A stretch of 64,000 nucleotides of DNA, taken from NCBI RefSeq assembly GCF_000297055.2, contig NC_022357.1, positions 2,429,501 to 2,493,500 on the forward strand, in the 5' to 3' direction. A model generated the notes under the pieces. The model searched no databases and was not told the origin of the DNA. It saw only the letters and a program-made list of their open reading frames with translations. Positions 27,486-36,850 of this stretch are shown here, in pieces; within the stretch, counting starts at the first letter, position 1; every line of letters starts with the position of its first letter. Made by a program: the position numbers and the translations under genes. The stretch is from Sulfuricella denitrificans skB26 (lineage in GTDB: Bacteria > Pseudomonadota > Gammaproteobacteria > Burkholderiales > Sulfuricellaceae).

Positions 27486-28955
27486 TCACGACGAACAGCT
27501 CACCGAGATATGCTGCGCCCAGTCCGGCGGCGGTGCAGCATAATTCGCCATCTCCGGCTGCTCGTCAAAGGGACAGCCCAGCAATTTCAGCAAGCGATCC
27601 ACTTCTGAAAAATCGCGCTCCTTCTCTGCTTTTTCGATCGCGACTTGCGCCAGATAATTGCGCAGGATGTATTTGGGATTAACCTTATCCATGCGCACCT
27701 TGCGCTCCTCATCCGTACCCGGCTCATTTTGCAACCGGGCGCGATAAGTTTCGGCCCAGGCATCGAACGCCGGACGGTCGATGAATTGATCGCGCACCAC
27801 GCTGTTCTGCTCGCCCGCTTCGGATTTGAAATGCCCCAGGCTGCGGAACAGATTGGTATAGTCCACCTGATTTGCGTGCATCAACCCCAGTAGCGCTTCT
27901 ATCAGCGGAACATCGTCTTGACCTGCATGGGTCAAACCCAGCTTCTGGCCCATCAAGTCTACATAGTGCTCGGCGTAAGTCGGGCCATAGTGACCCAGCA
28001 CCGCCCTGGCTTCCTCCACCGGAATAATCGGCGTCAAGGCCTGCGCCAGGCAGGTCAGATTCCACAGACCGATTTGTGGCTGCCGGTCAAAGGCGTAACG
28101 CCCGCCATGATCGGAATGGTTGCAGACGTATCCCGGATTATAGGCATCCATGAAACCGAATGGACCATAGTCGAAAGTCAGCCCTAAGATAGACATGTTA
28201 TCCGTGTTCATCACCCCATGCGAGAAGCCGACCGCCTGCCACTTGGCCATCAGCCTGGCAGTGCGGATCACCACTTCGTTCAGAAAACGGGGATATTTGT
28301 CAGGCGCATCGGCCAGCTCGGGAAAATGCTTATCGATCACATAATCGGCAAGCCGGACAATCGGTTCAGGCTGATCCCGATAGAAAAACACCTCGAACGA
28401 GCCGAATCGTACGTGAGAAGGCGCGATACGAGTCACCACCGCGGCACTTTCAACGGTCTCGCGCCAAATCTCCTCATCGCTGCCGACGATGCACAAGGCG
28501 CGAGTGGTGGGAATACCCAGACCATGCATGGCCTCAGAACACAAATATTCGCGGATGCTGGAACGCAACACGGCACGACCATCGCCACTGCGTGAAAACG
28601 GCGTGGCCCCGGCTCCCTTCAGTTGAAGATCCCAATGTTCCCCAGCACGATTTTTCACCTCGCCCAGCAAGATCGCCCTGCCATCGCCCAGTTGCGGTAC
28701 GAAATGGCCAAACTGGTGTCCGGCATAAAGCATTGCCAGCGGGTCGCTGCCGGGCAATAAGCGATTGCCGATGAAATACTCGGCGAAGTCAGCGCACATC
28801 ACTTCATCCGGATCCAGATCAATCAATTCCGCCGCATTCGCGTTGAAGCTGACCAGGTAAGGCTCGGGCAGAGGCGTGGGGTGCAAGCGGCTGTGGAAAG
28901 TCTCCGGCAGGCGCGCAAAGGTATTCTGAAAATTCAGCTGATCAAGTTTCATCAT
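27486..28955 (-). CDS. selO: SelO/YdiU protein adenylyltransferase
   Basis: This 489-residue pseudokinase-fold enzyme transfers AMP from ATP to protein side chains. Family blocks are YAGHQFGHFVPQLGDGRA, WDLQLKGAGATPFSRSGDGR, SSIREYLCSEAMHGLGIPTT and SHGVMNTDNMSILG with the metal-binding residues NTDN and DYGPFGFMD. It ends in SCSS, with Cys where eukaryotic homologues have selenocysteine. ATG 28955 is used; TTG 28967 would add four residues. It is convergent with the DUF938 gene, with four bases between stops. Confidence 0.95.
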   Translation of the reverse strand: MMKLDQLNFQNTFARLPETFHSRLHPTPLPEPYLVSFNANAAELIDLDPDEVMCADFAEYFIGNRLLPGSDPLAMLYAGHQFGHFVPQLGDGRAILLGEVKNRAGEHWDLQLKGAGATPFSRSGDGRAVLRSSIREYLCSEAMHGLGIPTTRALCIVGSDEEIWRETVESAAVVTRIAPSHVRFGSFEVFFYRDQPEPIVRLADYVIDKHFPELADAPDKYPRFLNEVVIRTARLMAKWQAVGFSHGVMNTDNMSILGLTFDYGPFGFMDAYNPGYVCNHSDHGGRYAFDRQPQIGLWNLTCLAQALTPIIPVEEARAVLGHYGPTYAEHYVDLMGQKLGLTHAGQDDVPLIEALLGLMHANQVDYTNLFRSLGHFKSEAGEQNSVVRDQFIDRPAFDAWAETYRARLQNEPGTDEERKVRMDKVNPKYILRNYLAQVAIEKAEKERDFSEVDRLLKLLGCPFDEQPEMANYAAPPPDWAQHISVSCSS

Positions 28956-29005
28956 GGAGCGATTCAATCCCGAGTGTATTACTGGGAGAATCGGGCCGAC
29001 TCGGC

Positions 29006-29011
29006 TAGAAT
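29006..29011 (+). promoter_or_regulatory. Putative -10 box of the FemAB-like gene
   Basis: TAGAAT matches five of six consensus bases and lies 30 bases before the TTG start at 29041. No good -35 was found at the right distance. The site supports a start downstream of it for the next gene. Confidence 0.3.
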
Positions 29012-29040
29012 CAAGAGGATCTCATAAACGGACTGGTAAA

Positions 29041-30180
29041 TTGCCCCCCTCCCCTGATCTCAAGATTATCGAAACCATCGCGGACATCCCCGAGGCGCAG
29101 TGGAATGCATTGGCAGGCAACAATCCGTTTCTGTCCCACGCTTTCCTGCACGCACTACAGGAAAGTGGATGCGCCGCGCCGCGCACCGGCTGGAAAACGC
29201 AGTTTCTTACGCTCTGGCAGGACAACACCCTGGTTGGCGCGATGCCGCTGTACCTGAAAAACCACTCCTATGGCGAGTTCGTTTTTGATTGGGCATGGGC
29301 CGAGGCTTACAAAAATGAGGGCCTGAACTATTATCCCAAACTGCTATGCGCAGTGCCTTTCACGCCGGCAACGGGGCTGCGGTTGCTGGCCACTTCCACC
29401 GAGATTCGAGCGCAGTTGATACGCTTAGCACTGGAGATGGCGCAAAGCTCAGGCGTTTCCTCCCTGCATATTTTATTTCCTTACGAAGATCAGGTACGGG
29501 AGATGCAGCAGCAAGGCATGATGGTGCGCCAGGGCGTGCAATTTCACTGGCGCAATCCAGGTTACGCCGACTTCGACGCCTTCCTGTCCGGCATGAGCCA
29601 CGACAAACGCAAGAGGATCAAACAGGAACGGCGCAAGGTGCGCGATGCCGGCATCTCCTTCGAGCGCATCCGGGGAAAAGAAATTACAACAGAACAATGG
29701 ACGTTCTTTTTTAGTTGTTTTACTCACACTTTCCGGCAATACAACTCGCCTCAACCTTTGAATCTGGACTTTTTCCGGCGCATCGGCGCGTCCATGCCCG
29801 AAAACATTCTGCTCGTCATCGCGTCACGCAACGGCGAGCCGATTGCCAGCGCACTCAATTTCTTCAACGCAGACGCCCTGTATGGGCGCTCCTGGGGAGC
29901 ACTGGAATATCACCCCGGCCTGCACTTCGAAACCTGCTACTACCAGGCGATAGAATTTTGCATCGAGCAAAATATCGCCCTGTTCGAAGGGGGCGCTCAA
30001 GGCGAACACAAGATCGCACGGGGATTTTTACCCGAGACAACCTGGTCAGCACACTGGCTTGCTCACCCCGAATTTTCGCGTGCCGTGGAAGATTTTCTGC
30101 AGCGCGAAGCAAAAGGCATGAACCAGTATGTAGATGAACTGAACGACAGCAACCCTTTCAAGCAGAAACCCAGCGAATGA
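29041..30180 (+). CDS. FemAB-like GNAT-fold acyltransferase (PF04339 type)
   Basis: This 379-residue protein has the family start LKIIETIADIPEAQWNAL followed by NPFLSHAFLHALQESG, a central SHDKRKRIKQERRKVRDAGI, and the C-terminal signature LFEGGAQGEHKIARGFLPE. Related FemAB-like enzymes join amino-acyl or acyl groups to peptides or lipids, but this branch is uncharacterised. TTG 29041 is chosen because the conserved part begins a few residues later; the frame is open to an ATG at 28954, which would overlap the divergent selO start. Confidence 0.85.
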   Translation: MPPSPDLKIIETIADIPEAQWNALAGNNPFLSHAFLHALQESGCAAPRTGWKTQFLTLWQDNTLVGAMPLYLKNHSYGEFVFDWAWAEAYKNEGLNYYPKLLCAVPFTPATGLRLLATSTEIRAQLIRLALEMAQSSGVSSLHILFPYEDQVREMQQQGMMVRQGVQFHWRNPGYADFDAFLSGMSHDKRKRIKQERRKVRDAGISFERIRGKEITTEQWTFFFSCFTHTFRQYNSPQPLNLDFFRRIGASMPENILLVIASRNGEPIASALNFFNADALYGRSWGALEYHPGLHFETCYYQAIEFCIEQNIALFEGGAQGEHKIARGFLPETTWSAHWLAHPEFSRAVEDFLQREAKGMNQYVDELNDSNPFKQKPSE

Positions 30181-30355
30181 TGCCTTGGCGACCTTAACTG
30201 CGCAGCCATCACGCACCGTGACCGAGAAAATCAGATGGCGAGGCCTCGGTGCCATACACCCCTTCCAAGTGGCCTTGAATTTACCGCTCTGTCATGTGGC
30301 GAGGATGGTGCGACAACATCTTGTCATCACCCCCTCCATGTTAGCAATCGGGTTG

Positions 30356-30949
30356 TTAGCTGCGCCGACCACCCAGTCTGGAACGCCCCAGGACAGAGGA
30401 TGCATAGACATGCTCTGCTTCGGGTCTTTCTGCCGGGATTGGCACCGCTTTTATCGGCTCGGCTACGGTCACCATTTTGACGTTTTGAGTGTCTTGGATT
30501 ATTGCAGCCACCTCTCCTGAGATGACTCCGCCTTCTTCTATGGTTAATGCGCCATAGCGAATTTTTCCGGTGACTTTCCCTGAAGCATAAATCACCAATT
30601 GCTTGCGCGCAGTTAGCTCTCCCTCGAACAACCCTCTTATTTCTGCAACATCTATTTCGGCCTTGCCTGAGAATACGCCGCCTTCAGCGATACGAATGTC
30701 CCGGCTATTCATGGATGCCTCGACCCTGCCTTCGACCACCAGAATTTCGCAATCGGTGATTTCAGTCCCTTTAAGTTTGATATTTGGCCCCACGATCAGT
30801 TTATTGCCCTCTTCACGCGGCGCTGTTTTTTTGGGAGGTGCTGGATTCTCTGGTTTGATTTCTGCCGGCGCCTTGGCAGGTTCCGTAGCCGAGTTGCTGG
30901 TTTCGTTGATATTGTTTTTGGTTGTAGCGCGCATAAAATTATTAAGCAT
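30356..30949 (-). CDS. Bactofilin (polymer-forming cytoskeletal protein)
   Basis: This 197-residue protein has a disordered Pro/Ala/Lys-rich N-terminus (to about 48), a beta-helical bactofilin core (INVGPN-like NKLIVGPNIKLKGTEI through GVISGEVAA) with regular hydrophobic repeats every five to six residues, and a disordered tail. Bactofilins form nucleotide-free filaments at the membrane and help shape, stalk or polar-organelle formation. ATG 30949 has AAAGGA seven bases ahead. No peptidase partner is beside it. The 175 bases downstream to the FemAB-like gene hold nothing I can call. Confidence 0.92.
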   Translation of the reverse strand: MLNNFMRATTKNNINETSNSATEPAKAPAEIKPENPAPPKKTAPREEGNKLIVGPNIKLKGTEITDCEILVVEGRVEASMNSRDIRIAEGGVFSGKAEIDVAEIRGLFEGELTARKQLVIYASGKVTGKIRYGALTIEEGGVISGEVAAIIQDTQNVKMVTVAEPIKAVPIPAERPEAEHVYASSVLGRSRLGGRRS

Positions 30950-31536
30950 GATCTATTCCTTTTAAGAGTTGTATTCCAGTAAACGCCACCAGGCTAGCCT
31001 GGTCGTTGAATCAAACACCAACGAAATATCGGGTTGATGCGAAATGCGCAGCGGACTACTCAGTTAATGTGTTCAGGCACACGCGTTATTGCCCTGAGTT
31101 TTTCGTCCAGTTTCAGCGATATTGAAAGGGGATAAGTTAAATCGTTACCAGACCTCGTATCATCCAGAAATTGCTGCTGTGATTGGTAAAAGCAAACGTT
31201 GCCGCGAGAAGCATTGCAGTAACAATCTGTTGGCGCAGGAGATATTACGATGGGTAAATACCTAATCACATGCTCACAATATAGTCGTCCATTTTTTCAT
31301 TGCAAATGAACAATAGTTAACCTTGGGTTTTTAAGAAAATCCTGAAGTATGACCGTTGGCCAGCGAGACTCGGGTGACATTGATGGCTTGTGCCTGGATG
31401 ACACACACCACCCCGCGCAAGAAGATTACGGCAAGGTGCATGAGCATTAGTGAACTTACATCTTGTTACAATTTAGTAGCAATCTGTTCATGTCTTCATG
31501 CGTTAATCAAGCACACCTAAACAACAGGAGCTCAAC
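30950..31536. other. Long AT-rich intergenic region
   Basis: About 590 bases separate the bactofilin gene and the next plus-strand gene. A 69-codon minus-strand frame (31060-31269, GTG start) is open but has no ribosome binding site or recognisable motif, so I do not call it as a gene. The end of the region carries ACAGGAGCTCAAC before the next ATG, almost the same ribosome binding site context as that of the pilin gene. Confidence 0.4.
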
Positions 31537-31986
31537 ATGAAACGATTTCTGATCGCAGCCGCACTTGCCGCAACCACAGCCTGCCTTGCCGCGCCGGCAC
31601 TCGCGACCGATGTCGGTGTTTCCATCAGTATTGGCCAACCCGGTTTCTATGGCCAAATCGACATCGGCGGCTATCCGCCACCGCAAGTAATCTATCGTCA
31701 GCCGATGATCATCGAACGGGTGCCGATGAACCGTCCGCCGGTCTATCTGCGCGTACCTCCGGGCCACGCCAAACATTGGAGCAAGAACTGCCACAAATAC
31801 AACGCCTGCGGTGAGCGGGTCTACTTTGTGCAAGACAACTGGTACAACCGCGAGTATGTCCCGCGTTACCAAGAGCAACATCGTGATCGCAGGGATGACC
31901 GCCGCGACGAGCGCAGGGATGATCGACGTGGGAAGCAAAATAACGACCGCCATGGCAACAATCAAGGCCAAGGTCGTGATCGCTAA
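31537..31986 (+). CDS. Secreted basic protein, function unknown
   Basis: This 149-residue precursor has a Sec signal peptide (cleavage after ALA at about residue 23), a Pro/Tyr-rich middle with PPVYLRVPPGHAKHW and two Cys (CHKYNAC) that could form a disulfide, and a C-terminal tail rich in Arg and Asp with RDDRRDERRDDRR repeats. Similar short exported proteins with a VPPGHAKHW-like block occur in betaproteobacteria, without known function. It has a good ribosome binding site (AGGAG). The next gene also ends in Arg/Glu repeats. Confidence 0.75.
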   Translation: MKRFLIAAALAATTACLAAPALATDVGVSISIGQPGFYGQIDIGGYPPPQVIYRQPMIIERVPMNRPPVYLRVPPGHAKHWSKNCHKYNACGERVYFVQDNWYNREYVPRYQEQHRDRRDDRRDERRDDRRGKQNNDRHGNNQGQGRDR

Positions 31987-32070
31987 GGCATTGTCATAAT
32001 AGCGATGGGGCATGCGATTTTTTTGTCAATTCATTGGGCTATTTTCAGTTCATCTATTTGGAGAAATTAA

Positions 32071-33081
32071 GTGAATAAAATATCCGCCTTGCTCCTTTTG
32101 ACTATCCCGTTAACTTTATTATCCGGCTGCGTCGTGGCGCCCAGTCAGCCGCATTCACGTATCGATATGGGCGGTTCATTTGTGAATGGTGATTTGAACA
32201 GTTTCTACTTTTCTTTGGGCGAGTATTACCGAGTGCCAGAGCGTGATGTTATTTTCATCCGTGAACGGCGTATTCCGGACCATGAGATTCCTGTTGTATT
32301 GTTCATTTCGCAGAGAGCACGGGTGACACCCTCGGCGATCATTAACTTAAGACTGTCCGGAAGCAGTTGGATGGATATCAGCCTGCGTTTTGGTCTGGGG
32401 CCAGATGTTTACTATGTGCCAGTACAAAGCGTTTATGGATCGCCTTATACCCATGCTTACGGCCATTATCAGAATAGAAATCGTAATGAATGGCAAAAGA
32501 TAAGGCTCGCTGACGATGATGTAGTGAACCTGGTCAACCTGCGCTTTATTTCTGAGCGTTACGGCTACCCCGCTGAGGAGGTGATGCGGATGCGTTCGTC
32601 CGGCAAGAATTTTATGAATATTAATGACGAGGCTCGTCGAAGCAATAAAGGGAGTGAATATCGCCAGCAGGAACGCAGAGATGGCCGTGAACCTGCGATG
32701 CAACAGGAGAGACGGGAGAAGGAAACGCGTCAGTCGGAACGCAGGGATGAGCGTGCGCCGGTGATGCAACAGGAAAGGGAAACGCGTCAGCCGGAACGTA
32801 GAGATGCCCGTGAACCTGCGGTGCAGCAGGAGAGACAGGAGAAGGAAACGCGTCAACAGGAACGCAAGGTGGTTCGAGAACCCGAAAAACTACAGGGTGT
32901 GCCGGACAAAGCGAGCCGTCAGCAGGAGCGTAAGGAAACTCGGGAATCTGCGATTCAACAAGATCAGCAGAAGAAGGAGTCCAGCAAAAAAAGGCGTAGC
33001 GATGACGAGGATTCCACTGAGCCGCAAAATAATAAAGGTAGGGGTGCTCGGCGAGAAGTGGATGAGGGGCAAGTTCGTTAA
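32071..33081 (+). CDS. Putative lipoprotein with C-terminal Arg/Glu/Gln repeats
   Basis: This 336-residue protein has a lipoprotein signal (LLSGC lipobox, Cys19), a folded domain to about residue 190 with two related halves (YRVPERDVIFIRER/PSAIINLRLSGSSWMDIS and RYGYPAEEVMRMRSSGKNFMNI), and a tail of degenerate repeats built on QQERR-x-x-RE-x-A-x-QQERE. The tail is highly charged and likely unstructured or coiled coil. The GTG start has GGAG ahead. I do not recognise a function; the repeated R-SG-x-(S/N)-(W/F)-M-(D/N)-I unit is worth noting. Confidence 0.72.
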   Translation: MNKISALLLLTIPLTLLSGCVVAPSQPHSRIDMGGSFVNGDLNSFYFSLGEYYRVPERDVIFIRERRIPDHEIPVVLFISQRARVTPSAIINLRLSGSSWMDISLRFGLGPDVYYVPVQSVYGSPYTHAYGHYQNRNRNEWQKIRLADDDVVNLVNLRFISERYGYPAEEVMRMRSSGKNFMNINDEARRSNKGSEYRQQERRDGREPAMQQERREKETRQSERRDERAPVMQQERETRQPERRDAREPAVQQERQEKETRQQERKVVREPEKLQGVPDKASRQQERKETRESAIQQDQQKKESSKKRRSDDEDSTEPQNNKGRGARREVDEGQVR

Positions 33082-33228
33082 GTGTGTTTGTACTGCATCA
33101 ACCTGAAAGCAGTTTCCAGGGAGAGGACAATACGAACTTACGTCACCCTTGAAAGTCCATGTTTTTGGGGGAACTCGCCGTTCCTGGCAAGAGAAAAGCA
33201 GCTTAACAGACCTTATTCATCATGATAA

Positions 33229-33253
33229 CGGCGGCCAACTGGTCGCTGTTTTT
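33229..33253 (+). terminator. Rho-independent terminator
   Basis: CGGCGGCC (33229-33236) pairs with GGTCGCTG (33241-33248), with two G-U pairs and a four-base loop, followed by five T. It lies about 150 bases after the lipoprotein gene and just before the end of the marR remnant on the other strand. Confidence 0.65.
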
Positions 33254-33269
33254 GTTTCGGTGCCGGCTT

Positions 33270-33377
33270 CTAGCGGAGTGACTCGCTCATGATATCCAGC
33301 ACGAATTCAGCCGGCTGATTGCTTGCCCCAGAGTTCACGAATTTTTCCTCGCTTTTCTTCTTCGTTACCCTTGCCAT
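33270..33377 (-). pseudogene. marR remnant: in-frame internal deletion leaving 35 codons
   Basis: The frame from ATG 33377 (GAGG element upstream) to TAG 33270 starts MARVTKKKSEEK, runs through SNQPAEF and ends VLDIMSESLR. The intact MarR gene at 37729-38244 begins VTKGTKKNIEGE, has SQPAEF at about residue 20 and ends VLDIMSESPR. The remnant thus keeps both ends and lacks about 136 internal codons, including the whole winged-helix domain, yet stays in frame. The intact gene has imperfect short repeats at both deletion points (TTCGGGCCGGATAT and TTCAGTGCTGGACAT), which could have recombined. It may be a dead relic or a microprotein. Confidence 0.75.
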
Positions 33378-33393
33378 CCCTCGTCCTCTTTGC

Positions 33394-33433
33394 TTGCCCG
33401 AACAATGCTATTGTGCAATAATGTTTTGCACAA
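33394..33433 (+). promoter_or_regulatory. Promoter and MarR-type operator of the Anbu operon (copy A)
   Basis: A promoter TTGCCC (33394-33399), 17 bases, AATAAT (33417-33422) points to the ATP-grasp gene. A perfect 8-base inverted repeat with a 7-base spacer, TTGTGCAA (33411-33418) and TTGCACAA (33426-33433), covers the -10. The same region, promoter and repeat recur at 38257-38296. The similarity goes on for about 100 bases downstream (both contain ATTTTCTCGCACT). The site fits repression by the MarR protein encoded at 37729; that is inference. Confidence 0.7.
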
Positions 33434-33639
33434 ACATAATATAAATAACAACCCTTCTTTGTTACAACATAAAGCAAGAATTTTCTCGCACTGCAATTGG
33501 CTGTCATTAACTTGTTCAAGAGTTATGTTAATCGCAGCCTGCTCAGGCATATACGGCTCAGCCTCCTATCAGCCGATGAACAATATCCGAATCACGTTGC
33601 CACTTTACTGACACCCTAATTCATAAAGAACCCATTCCT

Positions 33640-35079
33640 ATGCCCTTAGATTTCAATTCGTACGATACGAAAAATTTTTATGATGAACTGATCCAGCCCT
33701 CCGGCGCGCCCCGACCGGGCGCCAGAATTCTTGTCGAGCGTATCGAATCTCTCCAGGATGGTGAGATCATTGCTCGCCAGAAAGCGGCTGAAGCTGCCAT
33801 GTACAACATGGGCATCACGTTCACCGTTTATGGCAGCGATGAAGGCACTGAAAAGATTTTTCCATTCGATATCGTTCCACGCATTGTAGAAGCCAGCGAC
33901 TGGCAATATATCGAGCGCGGCCTGAAACAACGGATCCACGCTTTGAATCTGTTCCTGGACGATATCTACCACGAGCAGAAAATTCTCAAGGATAAGGCTA
34001 TTCCCGAGGATCTTATCCTCTCGGCGAGCTCGTTCCGGCCGCAATGCGTTGGACTCGATGTCCCGCGCGGAATCTGGTGCCATATCACCGGCACTGATCT
34101 GGTTCGGGACAGTGATGGACAACATTACGTACTGGAGGACAATCTGCGCTGTCCGTCTGGTGTCTCTTACGTGCTGGAAAACCGGCAGGTGCTCAAGCGT
34201 ACCTTGCCGGTCGCATTCGACGCTTCGCGGGTTCGAGCGGTGGACGATTATCCCGCCAGATTGCTCGAAACGCTCCAGTACCTCGCACCTGATCATTTAT
34301 CATCCCCCACCGTCGTGGTGCTGACGCCGGGCATGTACAACTCGGCCTATTTCGAGCACTCGTTTCTTGCGCAACAAATGGGTGTGGAACTGGTTGAAGG
34401 TAGCGATCTGGTGGTCATGGACGGTTTTGTCCACATGCGCACCACGCAGGGTTTTCAGCGTGTGGATGTGATTTATCGCAGGATGGATGATGATTTTATT
34501 GACCCGAAAGCATTCCGTGTCGACTCTATGCTGGGGGTTCCTGGCCTGATGGAGGTTTATCGAAACGGAAGGGTAGCCCTTGCCAATGCACCCGGCACCG
34601 GCATTGCAGACGACAAGGCGGTGTATGCCTATCTGCCTCAGATCGTCAAATATTATCTGGGTGAAGACATGATATTGCCCAACGTGCTCACCCATATCTG
34701 CGCAGACAAAAAAGAGCGCGAGTACGTACTGGCCAATCTCGACAAACTGGTGGTCAAGGCCACCAACGAATCCGGCGGCTACGGCATGCTGGTGGGACCT
34801 CACTCAACGAAAGCGCAGCAAGCTGAATTTGCCGATCTCATCCGCAAGAATCCACGCAATTACATCGCGCAACCGACCTTGTCACTCTCGCGAGCGCCGG
34901 TTTTGATGGGAGATCATTTCGAAGGACGGCACATCGACCTGCGCCCCTATATTCTCTACGGCAAGGATATTTACGTCATGCCCGGCGGCTTGACACGTGT
35001 GGCTCTGAAAAAAGGTTCGCTGGTAGTCAATTCGTCTCAGGGTGGGGGTAGTAAAGACACTTGGGTGTTGAGCGAATGA
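33640..35079 (+). CDS. Circularly permuted ATP-grasp protein (CP-ATPgrasp type 2)
   Basis: This 479-residue protein has the DUF404/DUF407 layout of circularly permuted ATP-grasp enzymes: [64 protein letters not shown], then [18 protein letters not shown] and [11 protein letters not shown] in the C-terminal part, shown here in shorter blocks. ATP-grasp enzymes join carboxylates to amines or thiols, so it may build a peptide-like bond on a target not yet known. It is the first gene of a four-gene set with alpha-E, Anbu and transglutaminase genes. Confidence 0.92.
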   Translation: MPLDFNSYDTKNFYDELIQPSGAPRPGARILVERIESLQDGEIIARQKAAEAAMYNMGITFTVYGSDEGTEKIFPFDIVPRIVEASDWQYIERGLKQRIHALNLFLDDIYHEQKILKDKAIPEDLILSASSFRPQCVGLDVPRGIWCHITGTDLVRDSDGQHYVLEDNLRCPSGVSYVLENRQVLKRTLPVAFDASRVRAVDDYPARLLETLQYLAPDHLSSPTVVVLTPGMYNSAYFEHSFLAQQMGVELVEGSDLVVMDGFVHMRTTQGFQRVDVIYRRMDDDFIDPKAFRVDSMLGVPGLMEVYRNGRVALANAPGTGIADDKAVYAYLPQIVKYYLGEDMILPNVLTHICADKKEREYVLANLDKLVVKATNESGGYGMLVGPHSTKAQQAEFADLIRKNPRNYIAQPTLSLSRAPVLMGDHFEGRHIDLRPYILYGKDIYVMPGGLTRVALKKGSLVVNSSQGGGSKDTWVLSE

Positions 35080-35116
35080 GTACACAAAAAATAAATATCA
35101 GAGGGAGTAAATCAGC

Positions 35117-36100
35117 ATGCTGAGTCGTGTCGCCAATTCGATCTACTGGATGAGTCGCTATCTGGAACGCGCAGAGAACGTCGCGCGCTTTATCGACGTC
35201 AACCTCAACCTCAGCCTGGATTTGCCCGCAGGGTACGGCGAACAATGGGCACCACTGGTCAACATATCCGGTGATCTTGAGCTGTTTACCAAGCGTTATG
35301 GTGAGCCCACGCGAGAGAATGTCTTGCACTTTCTCACCTTCGATCGAGAGAATCCGAATTCCATACTAAGCTGCGTTCGTCATGCCCGTGAGAACGCACG
35401 CTCGGTACGAGAAATCATTTCGTCTGAAATGTGGGAACAGGCTAACCGCTTCTACCTGCGGGTCAAGGAAGCTGCCGCGAACAAATCCGCGATCGACAAC
35501 CCCCACGACTTTTATACTGCCGTAAAAATGGAGAATCACCTGTTCGATGGCATCACCGAGGCCACCATGTCTCATGGAGAAGCCTGGCATTTCCTGCAAG
35601 TGGGCGAACTGCTCGAACGTGCCGACAAAACGTCACGTATACTCGACGTAAAATATTTCATCCTGTTGCCGGATGAGCAAGCTATCGGCACTGCCGTAGA
35701 TAACATCCAATGGTCGGCACTGTTGAAATCAGCTAGCGCACTGGAAATGTACCGCAAGCACTCCAAGCAGATCAACCCGTCCAAGGTGGCAGAATTTCTG
35801 CTGCTGAACCGCGATTTTCCACGTTCGGTGCAATCCTGCCTGGCTCGTGCCGCGTACTCGCTGCATGCCATCACCGGATCAAGACAGGATGGCTTTAGTA
35901 ACTTGACCGAGAAACGACTAGGCAAACTGCTTGCGGATTTGAATTACACTCAGATAGACGAGATAATCGCCGGAGGATTGCACGAGTTTCTCGATGGGCT
36001 GCAAACCCGTCTGAATCACATCGATAGTGCAATTTTCGAATGTTATTTTACACTTCGCCCTTTGACTGGCAGCAGTTCCCATCTAACCCAGGAACAATAA
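35117..36100 (+). CDS. Alpha-E domain protein
   Basis: This 327-residue, almost all-helical protein starts MLSRVANSIYWMSRYLERAENVARFI, the signature of the alpha-E family, and has a conserved SHGEAWHFLQVGELLERADKTSRILD in its middle. The family always accompanies circularly permuted ATP-grasp proteins and may be an amidoligase partner or substrate-binding subunit; no activity is proven. GAGGGAG lies ahead of its ATG. It starts 37 bases after the ATP-grasp gene and ends six bases before the Anbu gene. Confidence 0.92.
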   Translation: MLSRVANSIYWMSRYLERAENVARFIDVNLNLSLDLPAGYGEQWAPLVNISGDLELFTKRYGEPTRENVLHFLTFDRENPNSILSCVRHARENARSVREIISSEMWEQANRFYLRVKEAAANKSAIDNPHDFYTAVKMENHLFDGITEATMSHGEAWHFLQVGELLERADKTSRILDVKYFILLPDEQAIGTAVDNIQWSALLKSASALEMYRKHSKQINPSKVAEFLLLNRDFPRSVQSCLARAAYSLHAITGSRQDGFSNLTEKRLGKLLADLNYTQIDEIIAGGLHEFLDGLQTRLNHIDSAIFECYFTLRPLTGSSSHLTQEQ

Positions 36101-36106
36101 AACACC

Positions 36107-36838
36107 ATGACTTTTTGCGCGGCATTTAAAATTGATGAAGGCCTCGTCGGCATTTCAGACACACGCCTTACTTCAGGTGCGGAGCGCACCACGGCCCGCA
36201 AAGTAACCATACACCAGCATGGGAAGCACTCCATGTTCCTGATGACGTCCGGACTACGGTCGGTGCGCGACAAGGCGCTGACCTACTTCGAGGAAGTGCT
36301 GGAAGAGCAAGACACACACTTTGACAAGCTCTACAAAGCCGTGAACGCTTTTGCAGCGCAGGTACGCCTGGTTGCACTTGAAGACAAGGAAGCACTCAAG
36401 GAATGCGGGCTGGATTTCAACCTGTTCTCGATTATCGGAGGGCAGTTGGAGAAAGACAAGGAGCACAAGCTCTACATGCTCTATCCGCAGGGAAACTGGG
36501 TGGAGGTAGGAAAAGGATCCCCTTACTTTCTGATCGGCGAATCGAGTTACGGGAAGCCGATCATCGATCGGGTTCTGCGCTATGAATCTTCAATGGATAT
36601 GGCCATCAAGCTGGCCTATCTTGCCTTCGACTCGACGCGGATCAGTGCGGTCGATGTGGATTTTCCCATAGATGTTGTGCTGTACAAGCGTGATTCCTAC
36701 GAAATAGTCCAGCATCGATTTGAGCGCGAGGATCTTCAGCATTTACCCGAATTGTGGCAGGAAAACCTGCGTAAATTGGTGGAGGAGATGCCTGACGAAT
36801 GGGTGGATGTTGCGCTCTCCAAGCTGTCGCCCAAATAA
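36107..36838 (+). CDS. Anbu-type proteasome-like peptidase
   Basis: This 243-residue protein belongs to the ancestral beta-subunit (Anbu) branch of Ntn hydrolases. It starts MTFCAAFKIDEGLVGISDTRLTSG (shown in two parts: MTFCAAFK and GLVGISDTRLTSG); removal of Met would expose Thr as the catalytic nucleophile, with the conserved Asp in SDTR and Lys in ARKV. HSMFLMTSGLRSVRD and YFLIGESSYGKP are family blocks. Anbu forms open ring or lock-washer oligomers; its substrate is unknown. It is encoded between the alpha-E and transglutaminase genes. Confidence 0.93.
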   Translation: MTFCAAFKIDEGLVGISDTRLTSGAERTTARKVTIHQHGKHSMFLMTSGLRSVRDKALTYFEEVLEEQDTHFDKLYKAVNAFAAQVRLVALEDKEALKECGLDFNLFSIIGGQLEKDKEHKLYMLYPQGNWVEVGKGSPYFLIGESSYGKPIIDRVLRYESSMDMAIKLAYLAFDSTRISAVDVDFPIDVVLYKRDSYEIVQHRFEREDLQHLPELWQENLRKLVEEMPDEWVDVALSKLSPK

Positions 36839-36850
36839 GCCCTCAAACTT

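Noticed and set aside
30185..30520. 111-codon plus-strand open frame
   Set aside because: It overlaps the bactofilin gene on the other strand over most of its length, and its product is unlike any known protein.
32640..32960. Repetitive DNA that could be mistaken for a CRISPR or tandem array
   Set aside because: The repeats are degenerate, in frame with the lipoprotein gene and encode Arg/Glu/Gln-rich units; there are no regular spacers.
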